A stretch of DNA of 64,000 nucleotides from CAYNWT01 sp964450955 (GTDB taxonomy: Bacteria > Planctomycetota > Planctomycetia > Planctomycetales > Planctomycetaceae). Below, piece by piece: positions 46,769-55,788 of this stretch (position 1 is the first letter of the stretch; every line of letters starts with the position of its first letter). The notes beneath the pieces are model-generated. The model saw only the letters and a program-made list of their open reading frames with translations. It searched no databases and was not told where the DNA came from. The stretch lies in NCBI GenBank assembly GCA_964450955.1, contig CAYVFI010000034.1, forward strand, positions 1 through 64,000, in the 5' to 3' direction. Both the position numbers and the translations under genes were made by a program.

Positions 46769-47599
46769 TTGATCCAGGTCCGCTTCTGGCTTGCACTCTT
46801 TGCGCTGTGGCTTCTTGTCCTCAGTAACATTGATCGCATTGTCTCACTTAACGAAATTACCACGGCCTCCAAGATTGCCGCCGCCCTGTTTAGTGCCGGC
46901 ATCTTTCTGATTGGCTGGCCAAATCGGATTCCGCGAGCCTGGCTATTCGCGATCGCCATCGGAACCGCTCCCGCGGCACGTCTTGTGATGGGCATGGGTT
47001 TAATGGGAACCGACTTCGCGTTCGTTGTGGTCGAAGCCTGCATGATTGCCCTGACCCTGGGTATCGCCAATCAGATTTTAAGCTCGCTGGCGGTTTTGCG
47101 TCAGGTCGCGGAAGAAGCCGTCACCATTCAACTTGGAGCCGAATTGATTACGCCCGGTCGTGGCGAATTGGGCATTCAGGAGGAGATGACGAGAGCACGT
47201 CGGTTCGATCGACCTTTGACGGTTGTAACGGTTTCTGCCCGAGGCCAGCGGAAGCAGCAAGAGCTGGATGCCATCCTGTTGAAAGCACAGCGGGAAGTAA
47301 TTGACCGATATGTTGAGGGGCGCCTGTATCGGTTGTTGCAACAGCAGGTGCGAGAATGCGATATTGTGACCAGACAAAACGGTCAGTTTGTGCTGATGAT
47401 GCCCGAAGCTGACCGTGAGTTTGCTCAGACCATAATCGATCGGGTCCAGGAAGTGGCCGCAGACGAAATTGGGCTGACTGTCAACGCAGGGATCGCTTCG
47501 TTTCCGAGTGAAGAGCGAACGTTGGTCGGGCTCATGGACCGCGCTTCGGCAGAGATGGATTCGAAGCTGCTTAGTTCGGCAAAACGAACAGCCAAGTAG
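46769..47599 (+). CDS. Membrane protein with a degenerate GGDEF domain
   Basis: 276 residues from TTG 46769, with CGGAG upstream. Three or four hydrophobic segments cover residues 6-105. The cytoplasmic part resembles a GGDEF fold (RARRFDRPLTVVTVSARG, CDIVTRQNGQFVLMMPEAD, then GLTVNAGIASFPSEERTLVG). The signature is RQNGQF (202-207) rather than GGDEF, so no cyclic-di-GMP synthesis is expected. It may bind nucleotide or regulate EPS export by protein contact. It sits in the EPS cluster between the sugar transferase and the GT4 gene. Confidence 0.75.
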   Translation: MIQVRFWLALFALWLLVLSNIDRIVSLNEITTASKIAAALFSAGIFLIGWPNRIPRAWLFAIAIGTAPAARLVMGMGLMGTDFAFVVVEACMIALTLGIANQILSSLAVLRQVAEEAVTIQLGAELITPGRGELGIQEEMTRARRFDRPLTVVTVSARGQRKQQELDAILLKAQREVIDRYVEGRLYRLLQQQVRECDIVTRQNGQFVLMMPEADREFAQTIIDRVQEVAADEIGLTVNAGIASFPSEERTLVGLMDRASAEMDSKLLSSAKRTAK

Positions 47600-47676
47600 C
47601 TGTCCCTGCTTGCGGAACTCCGGACAATCTGGAGTTCGAGGTGACGCTATGCCAGAGATCCGTTTGAGTCACAATC

Positions 47677-49047
47677 ATGAGTAGTCTCCTGGAAGGATTG
47701 GCGGGCAGCCAACTTGCCATCACGACAGAGGATGCAGAGCCTCGTAGTTCGGCAATGAAGCTAGCCTACGTCGTCAGCCGATTCCCGAAGCCGACAGAGA
47801 CGTTTATCCTTTCAGAACTGGAAGCCCTTCGCGCTCGCGATGTGCGCGTTGAGGTGTTCTCGTTATTGAACCGTCAACACGTTGCGACTCGCGGTGGATC
47901 TTCACTAAGGCAAAAGTGCAAGGACTTCCTCAGGCCCCCCAGCACAGAAGTGCCACGCCACGAAGACGCCGCACGCTGGCAAAGTCGAGCCCACTATTCG
48001 GCCTTACTGACCACCGAGGTTGTGCTTGCACAGTTGTGGTTCCTGTTGCGACATCCGGTTCGGTATCTCCGATCGCTGGTGTCTCTTGTCGCTCGGAACT
48101 GGGGCAGCCTGCGGTACCTGTTGGGCGGTCTGATACTGTTTCCTCGCATCGTTCTTATCGCGCGGCAGTTAGAACGCATGCGTGTCACGCACATACACGC
48201 TCACTTCGCAAACAATCCGGCCGCAGCCGCGTTTATTATCCATCGACTGACTGGTCTGCCCTACAGCTTCACCGCGCATGGTTCGGATTTGCACCGCGAC
48301 CAGCACATGCTGAAACAAAAGATTCGCGATGCAGCTTTCGTTGTTTGCATTAGTGACTTCAACCGCGAGTGGGCACTAAGGCACACCGACCGCGCGTTTA
48401 CTCCGAAGATTGAAGTTGTGCACTGTGGAGTCGATACAGAACGATTTAGCCCGGTCTACCATCCTCAATCCAGGGGTGATGTGTACAAGGTTCTGCAAAT
48501 TGGCACATTGCACGAAGTCAAAGGACAAAGCATCCTGCTGGAAGCCTGTGCGTGGCTTGCGAAGCAGGATGTCCATGTGGAATGCCACTTTGTTGGCGAT
48601 GGACCAGATCGCGATATGCTTGAAGAACTGGCCAACCACTTCGACATCCGCGCCCGTGTTTTCTTTCACGGATACTGCACGCCGCGTGAGGTGCGAGCTC
48701 ATCTGTCGCAGTGCAATATCCTGGCTTGTCCGAGTGTCGAATCTTCAGACGGGCGGAGAGAAGGAATTCCTGTTGTTTTGATGGAAGCAATGGCGTCCGG
48801 CGTGCCTGTGATTGCCAGTAGCCTGTCGGGGATTCCCGAACTTGTGGACAACGAAACCGAAGGTCTGCTGTTCCAACCTGGCCACAGTCGTGAACTGGCC
48901 AGCGGAATACGGTTCATGCTTGAAAACCCCGAAAAGGCGCAGGCGTTTGCTGCTGCCGCCAGAGAGAAAGTCGTCGCCGAATTCGATCGCGATACCAACA
49001 TCGAAGCGCTCATCGACTTGTTCGAACGCAGGAGCGTGGTGTGTTGA
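47677..49047 (+). CDS. Glycosyltransferase family 4 (GT-B fold)
   Basis: 456 residues; ATG 47755 (MKLAYVVSRFPKPTETFILS) starts exactly at the family core and may be the real start. The GT4 core is visible: HIHAHFANNPAAAAFIIHRL, HGSDLHRDQHML, VVHCGVDTERFSPV, and the C-terminal ESSDGRREGIPVVLMEAMAS with GVPVIASSLSGIPELV for nucleotide-sugar binding. It adds a sugar to the lipid-linked repeat unit on the cytoplasmic face. The stop overlaps the next start by seven bases. Confidence 0.93.
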   Translation: MSSLLEGLAGSQLAITTEDAEPRSSAMKLAYVVSRFPKPTETFILSELEALRARDVRVEVFSLLNRQHVATRGGSSLRQKCKDFLRPPSTEVPRHEDAARWQSRAHYSALLTTEVVLAQLWFLLRHPVRYLRSLVSLVARNWGSLRYLLGGLILFPRIVLIARQLERMRVTHIHAHFANNPAAAAFIIHRLTGLPYSFTAHGSDLHRDQHMLKQKIRDAAFVVCISDFNREWALRHTDRAFTPKIEVVHCGVDTERFSPVYHPQSRGDVYKVLQIGTLHEVKGQSILLEACAWLAKQDVHVECHFVGDGPDRDMLEELANHFDIRARVFFHGYCTPREVRAHLSQCNILACPSVESSDGRREGIPVVLMEAMASGVPVIASSLSGIPELVDNETEGLLFQPGHSRELASGIRFMLENPEKAQAFAAAAREKVVAEFDRDTNIEALIDLFERRSVVC

Positions 49048-50222
49048 TCCTGTTCTGGACAAGCGTGGCTGTTTTGGCCTGGGTCGCCATTGGATACCCG
49101 GCGTTCGCGTTCACGCGCGGCTGGCTTTTGGCTCGAACTTACCACACCAATGCTGCTTCTCCGTTGGTGTCTGTCGTCGTGGCGGCTTATAACGAGGCCG
49201 AAGCGATTGGCGAGCGAATTGAAAATCTTTTGTCGCTGGATTATCCGCAGGACCGTTTGCAGATTGTTGTCGCCTCTGATGGTTCGACCGATGAGACTGT
49301 TGAAATTGCGAAGGCATTTGAAGATCGCGGCGTGTTGGTTCTGGATCTGCCTCGGCAGGGGAAAATTCCCGCTGTCAATACTGCGATGCAACGCATCACT
49401 GGTGACATTGTCGTGATGACAGACGCCAACAGCCACTTTCCTTCACAAACCGTGCAAGCGTTGGTTCGTCCGTTCGCAGACAAGACCGTTGGTGGTGTGG
49501 CCGGCAACCAGATTTACTCAAACGACAAACATCTGGTGAGTGGCGACGGCGAGCAACTCTATTGGAACCTTGATCGCCGACTCAAGCAGGCGCTAAGTCG
49601 TTCATGGAGTGTTGTGTCGGCCACGGGCGCTGTGTACGCGATACGGCGTTCGCTGGTTCAGGCAATCCCACCAGCCGTGACGGACGATTTCTTTACTTCG
49701 ACGGGTGTGATTGCAGCCGGCAAGCGATTGGTGTTTGCACCGGACGCCATTGCCGTCGAACCTGTTGCTGAAAAATCGACGGCCGAGTTCGCTCGGAAAG
49801 TCCGCGTGATGACTCGCGGCTTCCGCGCGCTGTGGGAACGGCGAGCGTTATTTAATCCGTTTCGAACCGGGCTCTATGCCGTCGACCTGTTGACCTACAA
49901 GCTGTTGAAACGGCTTATCGTAATTCCACTGCTGACGTTGTTTGTTAGTTCTGGTCTGCTGGCGGTTCATTCGCGACTGTTTGGTGTCGTCTTTGCCGTG
50001 CAAGCCCTCGGTTACACAGTAGCGCTACTGGGCTATTTCCTGGCGGGAACTCGACTTGGCCAAACTCGCCCAATCGCGCTAATGGCCTATGTAGGTATGG
50101 TCAATATCGCTGCTGTATGGGCAATGTTGAACTGCATGATCGGTCGAAAGATCGATCGGTGGGAACCGCAGCGTCCTGAAGCCACCTTGCCTGGCGACGC
50201 GACGCGTATGGAGGTGGTTTAG
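49041..50222 (+). CDS. Glycosyltransferase family 2 membrane protein
   Basis: 393 residues from GTG 49041, with AGGAG upstream and a 7-base overlap with the GT4 gene. An N-terminal helix is followed by the GT-A domain: VSVVVAAYNEAEAIGERIEN, VVASDGSTDETVEIAK and VVMTDANSHFPSQTVQAL (DxD-like TDAN), then DDFFTSTGVIAAGKRLVFAP. Three C-terminal helices follow. The organisation resembles processive or polymerising GT2 enzymes (HasA/cellulose-synthase-like) but could equally add single sugars. Confidence 0.92.
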   Translation: MLILFWTSVAVLAWVAIGYPAFAFTRGWLLARTYHTNAASPLVSVVVAAYNEAEAIGERIENLLSLDYPQDRLQIVVASDGSTDETVEIAKAFEDRGVLVLDLPRQGKIPAVNTAMQRITGDIVVMTDANSHFPSQTVQALVRPFADKTVGGVAGNQIYSNDKHLVSGDGEQLYWNLDRRLKQALSRSWSVVSATGAVYAIRRSLVQAIPPAVTDDFFTSTGVIAAGKRLVFAPDAIAVEPVAEKSTAEFARKVRVMTRGFRALWERRALFNPFRTGLYAVDLLTYKLLKRLIVIPLLTLFVSSGLLAVHSRLFGVVFAVQALGYTVALLGYFLAGTRLGQTRPIALMAYVGMVNIAAVWAMLNCMIGRKIDRWEPQRPEATLPGDATRMEVV

Positions 50223-50224
50223 TC

Positions 50225-51688
50225 ATGGTGACCGCTTCTTCAAAATCAGATAGTTCAGTGAAGGGATTCTTCGCGAGCGGCATCGGCGTGGCAGTGTTGG
50301 CGTTACTGGCTGCTGCAGCCGCGGTGCTGACTGCGCGATTTCCTAAGCTTGGCGTGCCCGCGCTGGCGGCGATTCCGATGGTGGTTTTACTGCTACAGCG
50401 TGCCGGCACAGCGACAGCGCTGTTCGTGTTCGTTCTTGTCGTCAACATTCCCGCGGTTGCTTCCAACTTCCACGGCGTTCCGAAGGTTATCGCAGCAGCG
50501 TTTATCGGACTTCTGGCGATACCCGTTTTTCGTCACGTGGTCCTTGATGGCAAATCGATTCGGTTTCCGCGCATCGCCATTGTTATGGCTTTGTTTCAAC
50601 TGCTTCAGTTTCTTGGAGTTCTGGTGGCCGTCCGCCCTGACGACGCGGTCATCGATGCTGTTTCATCTTTGTTGGAAGGCTTTGTTGTTTTCCTGCTGTT
50701 TGTGAACGCGGTCAGAACCCAGGCCGAACTGCGTTGGGCCCTTATCGGCGCGCTGGTGGGCAGTGGGTTCATGGGGGCCATCACAATCCACCAGTCTGTC
50801 ACAGGTTCGTACCTGAAAAACTACGGTGGCTTCGCTCAAATGGGCGATGCGAACATTGTGGAAGAACAGATCGCGTTGGAGCGGTCCGTTCGGCACGCGG
50901 GTCCGATTGGTGAGAAGAACCGGTTTGCTCATGTGCTGTTGCTGTGCGCTCCGTTTGCACTGTTGTTTTTCGGGCCAGAGATGCGTCGCTGGTTGCCGAT
51001 TGCGTTAATGCTTCTGGCGTCAACGATGATTGCGTTCGTTCTGACACGTTCGCGCGGCTGCGTGATTGGTTTGGGAGTCATGTGTATTGCGCTGGTTATT
51101 ATCCGGCGCGTTCCGATACGCCATATTGTTCTGGCGGTTGTTCTTCTGGCTCCGGCGGTGGCCCTTGTGGGGGCTGACTATGTTGAACGAGTAGGTTCCA
51201 TTGCGGAAGTTGCGATTAATGCCAGTTCCGGTTCCATTCGAAATTCGGACGCTGCGGTACGTGGCCGACTAAACGAAATGGGCGCAGCGGTCTTGGTGTA
51301 CCTTGACCATCCAATCATGGGTGTCGGTCCGCAAATGTTTAAATACCACTACCGTGAATACGCCGGGATGATTGGCTTGCACATTCACAACACCGACCGT
51401 GCTGCTCATTGCATGTACCTGCAGGTCGCTGCGGAACATGGAACTATTGGTTTTATTCTGTTCATGATGATTTGCTGGAAAACGTTCGCGGGCTTGTGGA
51501 GTGCAGCCTGGCGGGTCGAAGATGCAGATCTGAAGTGGCTGCTGACAGCAATATTGATTGCGTACGTCGGGTACATGACAGCAGCCCTTTTCTTAAGCTT
51601 TACGTTTATTCGCTACTTCTGGTTCCTGTTGGCAATTAGTTGGGTAGCCATCGATCTTGCTAAGCCTGCCAACGCGAAAGTGGCCTGA
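50225..51688 (+). CDS. O-antigen ligase/polymerase-family membrane protein
   Basis: 487 residues with about ten to twelve hydrophobic segments. The Wzy/WaaL-type region is visible in the long loop: RLNEMGAAVLVYLDHPIMGV, then GPQMFKYHYREYAGMIGLH, HIHNTDRAAHCMYLQVAAEH, with the conserved His. It probably polymerises or ligates the polysaccharide on the outer face of the membrane. It starts two bases after the GT2 stop. Confidence 0.9.
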   Translation: MVTASSKSDSSVKGFFASGIGVAVLALLAAAAAVLTARFPKLGVPALAAIPMVVLLLQRAGTATALFVFVLVVNIPAVASNFHGVPKVIAAAFIGLLAIPVFRHVVLDGKSIRFPRIAIVMALFQLLQFLGVLVAVRPDDAVIDAVSSLLEGFVVFLLFVNAVRTQAELRWALIGALVGSGFMGAITIHQSVTGSYLKNYGGFAQMGDANIVEEQIALERSVRHAGPIGEKNRFAHVLLLCAPFALLFFGPEMRRWLPIALMLLASTMIAFVLTRSRGCVIGLGVMCIALVIIRRVPIRHIVLAVVLLAPAVALVGADYVERVGSIAEVAINASSGSIRNSDAAVRGRLNEMGAAVLVYLDHPIMGVGPQMFKYHYREYAGMIGLHIHNTDRAAHCMYLQVAAEHGTIGFILFMMICWKTFAGLWSAAWRVEDADLKWLLTAILIAYVGYMTAALFLSFTFIRYFWFLLAISWVAIDLAKPANAKVA

Positions 51689-51742
51689 TGCTGGCCTTTC
51701 TGCGATCACAGAACCACGACCTTCAGCAGCCGTGACAAAAGC

Positions 51743-53269
51743 ATGAGCACGGCAACCAAGCCAGACGCAACGCGCGGTGACATTCGAGGTTCGAGTCTCC
51801 TGTTGGGCGGGCGGTTGATCTCAAAGCTGGCGAACTTTGGGATACAGGTTCTGATTATTCGCGAATTGACTCGCGACAACTTCGGTGCGTTCGCGTACGC
51901 GATGGCATTGGTCGATATTGCCCAGGTGGCTGTTGCGTTCGGGATGAACCGAGCGATGCCGCGGTTCCTGCCCATCTATCGGCAGAACGGACAAATGAAC
52001 CGGTTCTACGGCGCGCTGGTGCTTTGCGTCTTGAGCATCGCTGCGCTGAGTGTGGTGTTGTTGAGCGGTGTTTGGTTGGCGGCTCCAACGTTAGCGGGCG
52101 GGCTGATTCGCAGTCGTCTGGCCGTGTCCTGCCTGGTGGTGTTGGTGTGTCTGGCGCCGTTGCTTGCGATTGATGACGTACTGATATCGATTCTCGCAAC
52201 GTTCGGAGCGGCGAAGAAGATTTTCATGCGCAAGCATGTGGTGAACCCGACACTGAAGCTGGGAGCCATCGGCGCGGTTATCGCGATGGGCGGGACGATT
52301 CAGCAACTGTGTTATGCATACGTCGTTGCCGTGGCGATTGGCGTTGTCATTTCGTTTTGGCTGCTGGCCAAAGTCGCGCGGGAAGAAGGGGTCTCTGTTG
52401 CGGTGCACAAGCAGGCGATTGAGTACCCGTTCCGCGAACTGATGGCGTTTGCGTTTCCGCTGTTGGTATCTAACTTTATTCTGATCGCTGTCGGCACGAT
52501 GGATGCCATCATGCTGGAGCAGCTACGTAGTACGACTGAAGTTGCCGGGCTGCGAGCGGTTTACAAAATCGCGTTCCTGAACCAGCTTGTCGCTTCTAGT
52601 TTCACCAGTCTGTATCTGCCAACGGCGTCGCGTGCGTTTGCAAGCAAGGATGGGAAGGCCTTGAACGCGGGCTACTGGCAAACCGCTTCGTGGGTCGCCG
52701 TCCTGACCTTCCCCGTGTTCGCGCTGACCTGCATGGGGGCTGAATCGCTTGTCAGTGCAGCCTACGGTCCACGGTATGATGACGCTTCGATTCTGCTGAC
52801 AATCCTGGCGATTGGGTTCTACGTGAACGCCATGTTTGGCTTCAACGCGTTGACAATCAAAGTCTACGGCCGCATACGCTACATTCTGGGCATCAACATT
52901 GTCGCCGGGTTATTCGCAGTCGGAGCCAACTTGTTGCTCATCCCGCCATACGGAGCCCGGGGCGCGGCACTCGGGACGCTCATGACAATGCTGCTATTGT
53001 TTGCGATGAAGCACTACGGCCTTTGGCGGCATACCGACGTCGCCGCGTTCTCCCGTAAGCTGGTTCCGGTTTATGGGATGATTGTGTCGTTGTCCGCTGC
53101 GCTGTTCGCGTTCAATTATTTCGTCGGCCCGCCGCTCTGGGCGAACGTCATTCTGACGGGTCTCGCGACAATTGCCTTGCTGGCGTTCAGTCGGAAAGCG
53201 ATGAAGATCGATTCTACGTTCCCTGAACTGCGCCGCATTCCAATTCTCGGGCCAATGTTCTCTCGGTAG
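51743..53269 (+). CDS. Polysaccharide flippase (Wzx/RfbX-like, MATE fold)
   Basis: 508 residues with about 12 to 14 helices. The N-terminus SSLLLGGRLISKLANFGIQV with LIIRELTRDNFGAFAYAMAL is typical of polysaccharide flippases, and ASRAFASKDGKALNAGYWQT matches the mid loop. It moves the lipid-linked oligosaccharide across the membrane. It is the last gene of the EPS run (54 bases after the ligase gene). Confidence 0.92.
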   Translation: MSTATKPDATRGDIRGSSLLLGGRLISKLANFGIQVLIIRELTRDNFGAFAYAMALVDIAQVAVAFGMNRAMPRFLPIYRQNGQMNRFYGALVLCVLSIAALSVVLLSGVWLAAPTLAGGLIRSRLAVSCLVVLVCLAPLLAIDDVLISILATFGAAKKIFMRKHVVNPTLKLGAIGAVIAMGGTIQQLCYAYVVAVAIGVVISFWLLAKVAREEGVSVAVHKQAIEYPFRELMAFAFPLLVSNFILIAVGTMDAIMLEQLRSTTEVAGLRAVYKIAFLNQLVASSFTSLYLPTASRAFASKDGKALNAGYWQTASWVAVLTFPVFALTCMGAESLVSAAYGPRYDDASILLTILAIGFYVNAMFGFNALTIKVYGRIRYILGINIVAGLFAVGANLLLIPPYGARGAALGTLMTMLLLFAMKHYGLWRHTDVAAFSRKLVPVYGMIVSLSAALFAFNYFVGPPLWANVILTGLATIALLAFSRKAMKIDSTFPELRRIPILGPMFSR

Positions 53270-53338
53270 TTATTGAGTCTGGTTCGACATCGAACCCTCA
53301 GTGCACAAAGGCCGGGGTACTAACCGCACCCTCAAGGC

Positions 53339-53632
53339 TCATTCAAGCAAGTGCCCAAAGTCCTGGCCAGCGTGGACAACTCGGACGATCTCGGCTGACT
53401 CGTGATGGATTCGTTAGACGACAGCATAGATCTTGCGAACCGGAAACAGGCGGATGCCCGGAAGCAGGTCGTCACGTTGGGTTCTAATCCGCGGACTATG
53501 TATAGGACGCTCGCAGGGCGCTTCGATGTCGTCAAGAAGCTGGATTGGAGCGTCTCGGTTTTCTGGAGCGATGTAGTCGCGGACTTCTTCAAGATTGGCA
53601 ATCGACAATTCTGAGAAGAAGACGTTGAGCAT
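53339..53632 (-). pseudogene. ParE/RelE-family toxin, interrupted by an in-frame stop
   Basis: From ATG 53632 the frame reads MLNVFFSELSIANLEEVRDY, as in RelE/ParE toxins, and continues to LLPGIRLFPVRKIYAVV, then TAA (53414-53416). The same frame continues past the stop with RIHHESAEIVRVVHAGQDFG and HLLE to TGA 53339-53341, which is the normal C-terminus. The whole would be 97 residues, a usual length. Around the stop the KYVIFY-type core is scrambled (KIYAVV). The toxin is therefore probably dead. It overlaps the antitoxin stop by one base. Confidence 0.75.
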
Positions 53633-53823
53633 TAGTTGCTCGGCAGACCACTGCGAAGGTGATCCAGTGCGTTGGTGGCAGGGACGCGTTTGCCTGCATC
53701 CAGTTCGTCGATGCCTTCCTGCAACATACCTCTCAGGCTGTCTCGTTGCTGAAGCAGTTCGAGAGCTTCATCAAGAACGGCTTGCTCGCTGGCGTACTGC
53801 CTCGACGATACGAGGTCCGACAT
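53632..53823 (-). CDS. ParD-like antitoxin
   Basis: 63 residues: a helical, charged protein (SSRQYASEQAVLDEALELLQ, then RGMLQEGIDELDAGKRV) resembling the C-terminal two-thirds of ParD-type antitoxins. The DNA-binding ribbon-helix-helix N-terminus is short. It immediately precedes the broken ParE-like toxin (TAATG overlap), the normal antitoxin-toxin order. Confidence 0.65.
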   Translation of the reverse strand: MSDLVSSRQYASEQAVLDEALELLQQRDSLRGMLQEGIDELDAGKRVPATNALDHLRSGLPSN

Positions 53824-54020
53824 GATTTGTTGCTGAGTGGGTGTGACTTCTGCAGACCTACTGGTTCCTCCGCCCTTGTTCTAACTGGCGAAAGCCACCG
53901 GGACACCGTGTAAGTGGCTCAAACTTAAGCCAGACCGACGGCATGATTTGAAAGAGGCTTGGTTGTAACAAAGAGACGCTTGCTGTTCCTGGGGGCTACG
54001 GTTGAATCAAAGAATCAACA

Positions 54021-54057
54021 AAAAAGCACGCATGCCGCTTGGCGACATACGTGCTTT
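54021..54057 (-). terminator. Intrinsic terminator of the TlpA-like gene
   Basis: On the minus strand, AAAGCACG (54057-54050) pairs with CGTGCTTT through an imperfect inner stem with a GCC/GGC top, followed by further T. It lies about 27 bases after the stop codon of the TlpA-like gene. Confidence 0.8.
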
Positions 54058-54083
54058 CCGTCTTAGCGATACAGCCAGATCGT

Positions 54084-55703
54084 CTACTGAGCACCTACTT
54101 CTTTGCCGTCGTCGGCGCCCGCGCTGAGTAGCTCGCGGACTTTAGCTTCGATGGCTTTGGAGTTTGCTTCTCCTGAACCAACCTTGACCAACTGGATATT
54201 TCCGTTGCGGTCAATCACGACGGCGTGCGGGATGCCAGAGACGCCGAAGTTGCTCTGCATTTTGCTTCCTTCAGGCACAACAAAGCTGGGGTGACTCAAG
54301 TCGTGGCTTGCCAGGAAGTTCCTGATTGCTGTGTGCTCTGCATCGGCATCGCCTTTCTCGCCTCGAGGACCGCGGATAGCTTTTTTCTTCTCATCGTCCC
54401 ACGAGTAGTTGTAGTACCGAGTGACGCCGACAACCTGGAAGCCCCTGTCGCCGTATTCTTCCTGCAGGTGCTTCAGGTGCGGGAACGTGGCAACACAAGG
54501 GCCGCACCAGATAGCCCAGAAATCAACCAGAACCACTTTGCCTTTGAGATCAGGAGCCTGGCCATCTTCAGTCGCCCAGGCGGCAACATCAAACTCAGGC
54601 GCGGGTTTGCCGACCATGGCAAGCAGCTTGCGTGCGGATTCGATTCGGCCTTCGTACCGCGACAGGCTTGATTGGTAGCTGCGAAGAGTCGGGCTGTAGG
54701 CCTTGTTCTCTTCTTCGAGGCTGGCCATTTCTGCCTTCAGCGACTCAATCATTTTCGCGGCGGCGTCGGGGTCTGACGAAACGTTTGCCGCAACCAGTGA
54801 GGTACCGGCGGAAGCGAAGTTTCGAACCATGTTGTAGTTGGTTTTCTTCATCGCCAGTTGTTTGGCCAGTTCCTGATGCTCAGTGAAAAGAGTGTTTTTC
54901 TCTTCGCCGGACTTCATTGAAAACAGGTGGTATGTCGCCCACGCTGCCAGTTCGGCCGCGTCGTCACTTTTTTCTTTCGCGTATTCTGCTTTTGCTGAAT
55001 CGTAATCAGCTTGAAGAAGTGCGACGGCGGCTTCGCTGTCGGTGGTTCGGAGAGCCATTGATTTGATGTTATGGACCTGCAGAAGCGATGTTCGGTCCTG
55101 CAGAGATTCACCACGTCCGGCGATGTATTTCTCAACACGGTCGATAGTCGGCAGCACGTCTTTTTGGCGTCCGGCTCGAGAGAGATACAGGCGAAGCGAA
55201 GCAAGGGTCGAATAGACTGACCGTGGGTTCGCCTCACTGTCAAGCTGCCAGTCCAGCAACTTTGAGTACTGTTCTGCGGCCGGTTTGTACTGTCGGGTTC
55301 GTGCGGCCGCGGATGCGAATCTGCCACGCATCATGTGCAGGCTTGCGTTGTCAGAATCGTCTTTGATTGCATTCTCAAGACACTCAGTCGCCTTGCCAAG
55401 TTCTCTTGCAATCACTGAAGTCGGCGTCGTACGCGCCAGGAAGAACTGCGAGTACTGTTGTGCGGCTCCCGCGTCGTTACCAGCTTCCGCCATCTTCTCA
55501 GCCAGCGTTTTGTGAAGTCGGTTAAGGGTCCTGTCGGTGCGGTTCCTTCGTACTGCCCTGGTCAAAGCGGCTGCGGCATCATCCAGTTCGCCGGCCTTAA
55601 TCCGGGCTGCAATATCGGTGGCTGGATCAGCAGGTTGGTCTTTGTCTTGAGACCAGGCCGGGCTGGTCAGCAGTAATGCGAAACTCAAGCACAAGTACTT
55701 CAT
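54084..55703 (-). CDS. Exported TlpA/thioredoxin-like protein with a long helical N-terminus
   Basis: 539 residues with a signal peptide (MKYLCLSFALLLTSPAWSQ). Residues 25-360 are helical with TPR-like spacing. The C-terminal TlpA/AhpC-TSA domain (about 370-530) has VVLVDFWAIWCGPCVATFPH with the redox CGPC near residue 397, then FGVSGIPHAVVIDRNGNIQL with the cis-Pro. It is probably a periplasmic thiol-disulfide oxidoreductase. A 60-90 residue insertion containing KKAIRGPRGEKGDADAEHTA extends the usual TlpA fold. Confidence 0.88.
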   Translation of the reverse strand: MKYLCLSFALLLTSPAWSQDKDQPADPATDIAARIKAGELDDAAAALTRAVRRNRTDRTLNRLHKTLAEKMAEAGNDAGAAQQYSQFFLARTTPTSVIARELGKATECLENAIKDDSDNASLHMMRGRFASAAARTRQYKPAAEQYSKLLDWQLDSEANPRSVYSTLASLRLYLSRAGRQKDVLPTIDRVEKYIAGRGESLQDRTSLLQVHNIKSMALRTTDSEAAVALLQADYDSAKAEYAKEKSDDAAELAAWATYHLFSMKSGEEKNTLFTEHQELAKQLAMKKTNYNMVRNFASAGTSLVAANVSSDPDAAAKMIESLKAEMASLEEENKAYSPTLRSYQSSLSRYEGRIESARKLLAMVGKPAPEFDVAAWATEDGQAPDLKGKVVLVDFWAIWCGPCVATFPHLKHLQEEYGDRGFQVVGVTRYYNYSWDDEKKKAIRGPRGEKGDADAEHTAIRNFLASHDLSHPSFVVPEGSKMQSNFGVSGIPHAVVIDRNGNIQLVKVGSGEANSKAIEAKVRELLSAGADDGKEVGAQ

Positions 55704-55788
55704 GGGATGAACTCGTCGTGTAGGGAATGGTAAGGACCCACAATGGTCCCTTGAAATGATGGCCGATGCAAACGACCAGTAGGTTTCT

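Noticed and set aside
53402..53913. Plus-strand ORFs across the toxin-antitoxin locus
   Set aside because: They are antisense to the ParE/ParD-like frames, which have family similarity and the normal order.
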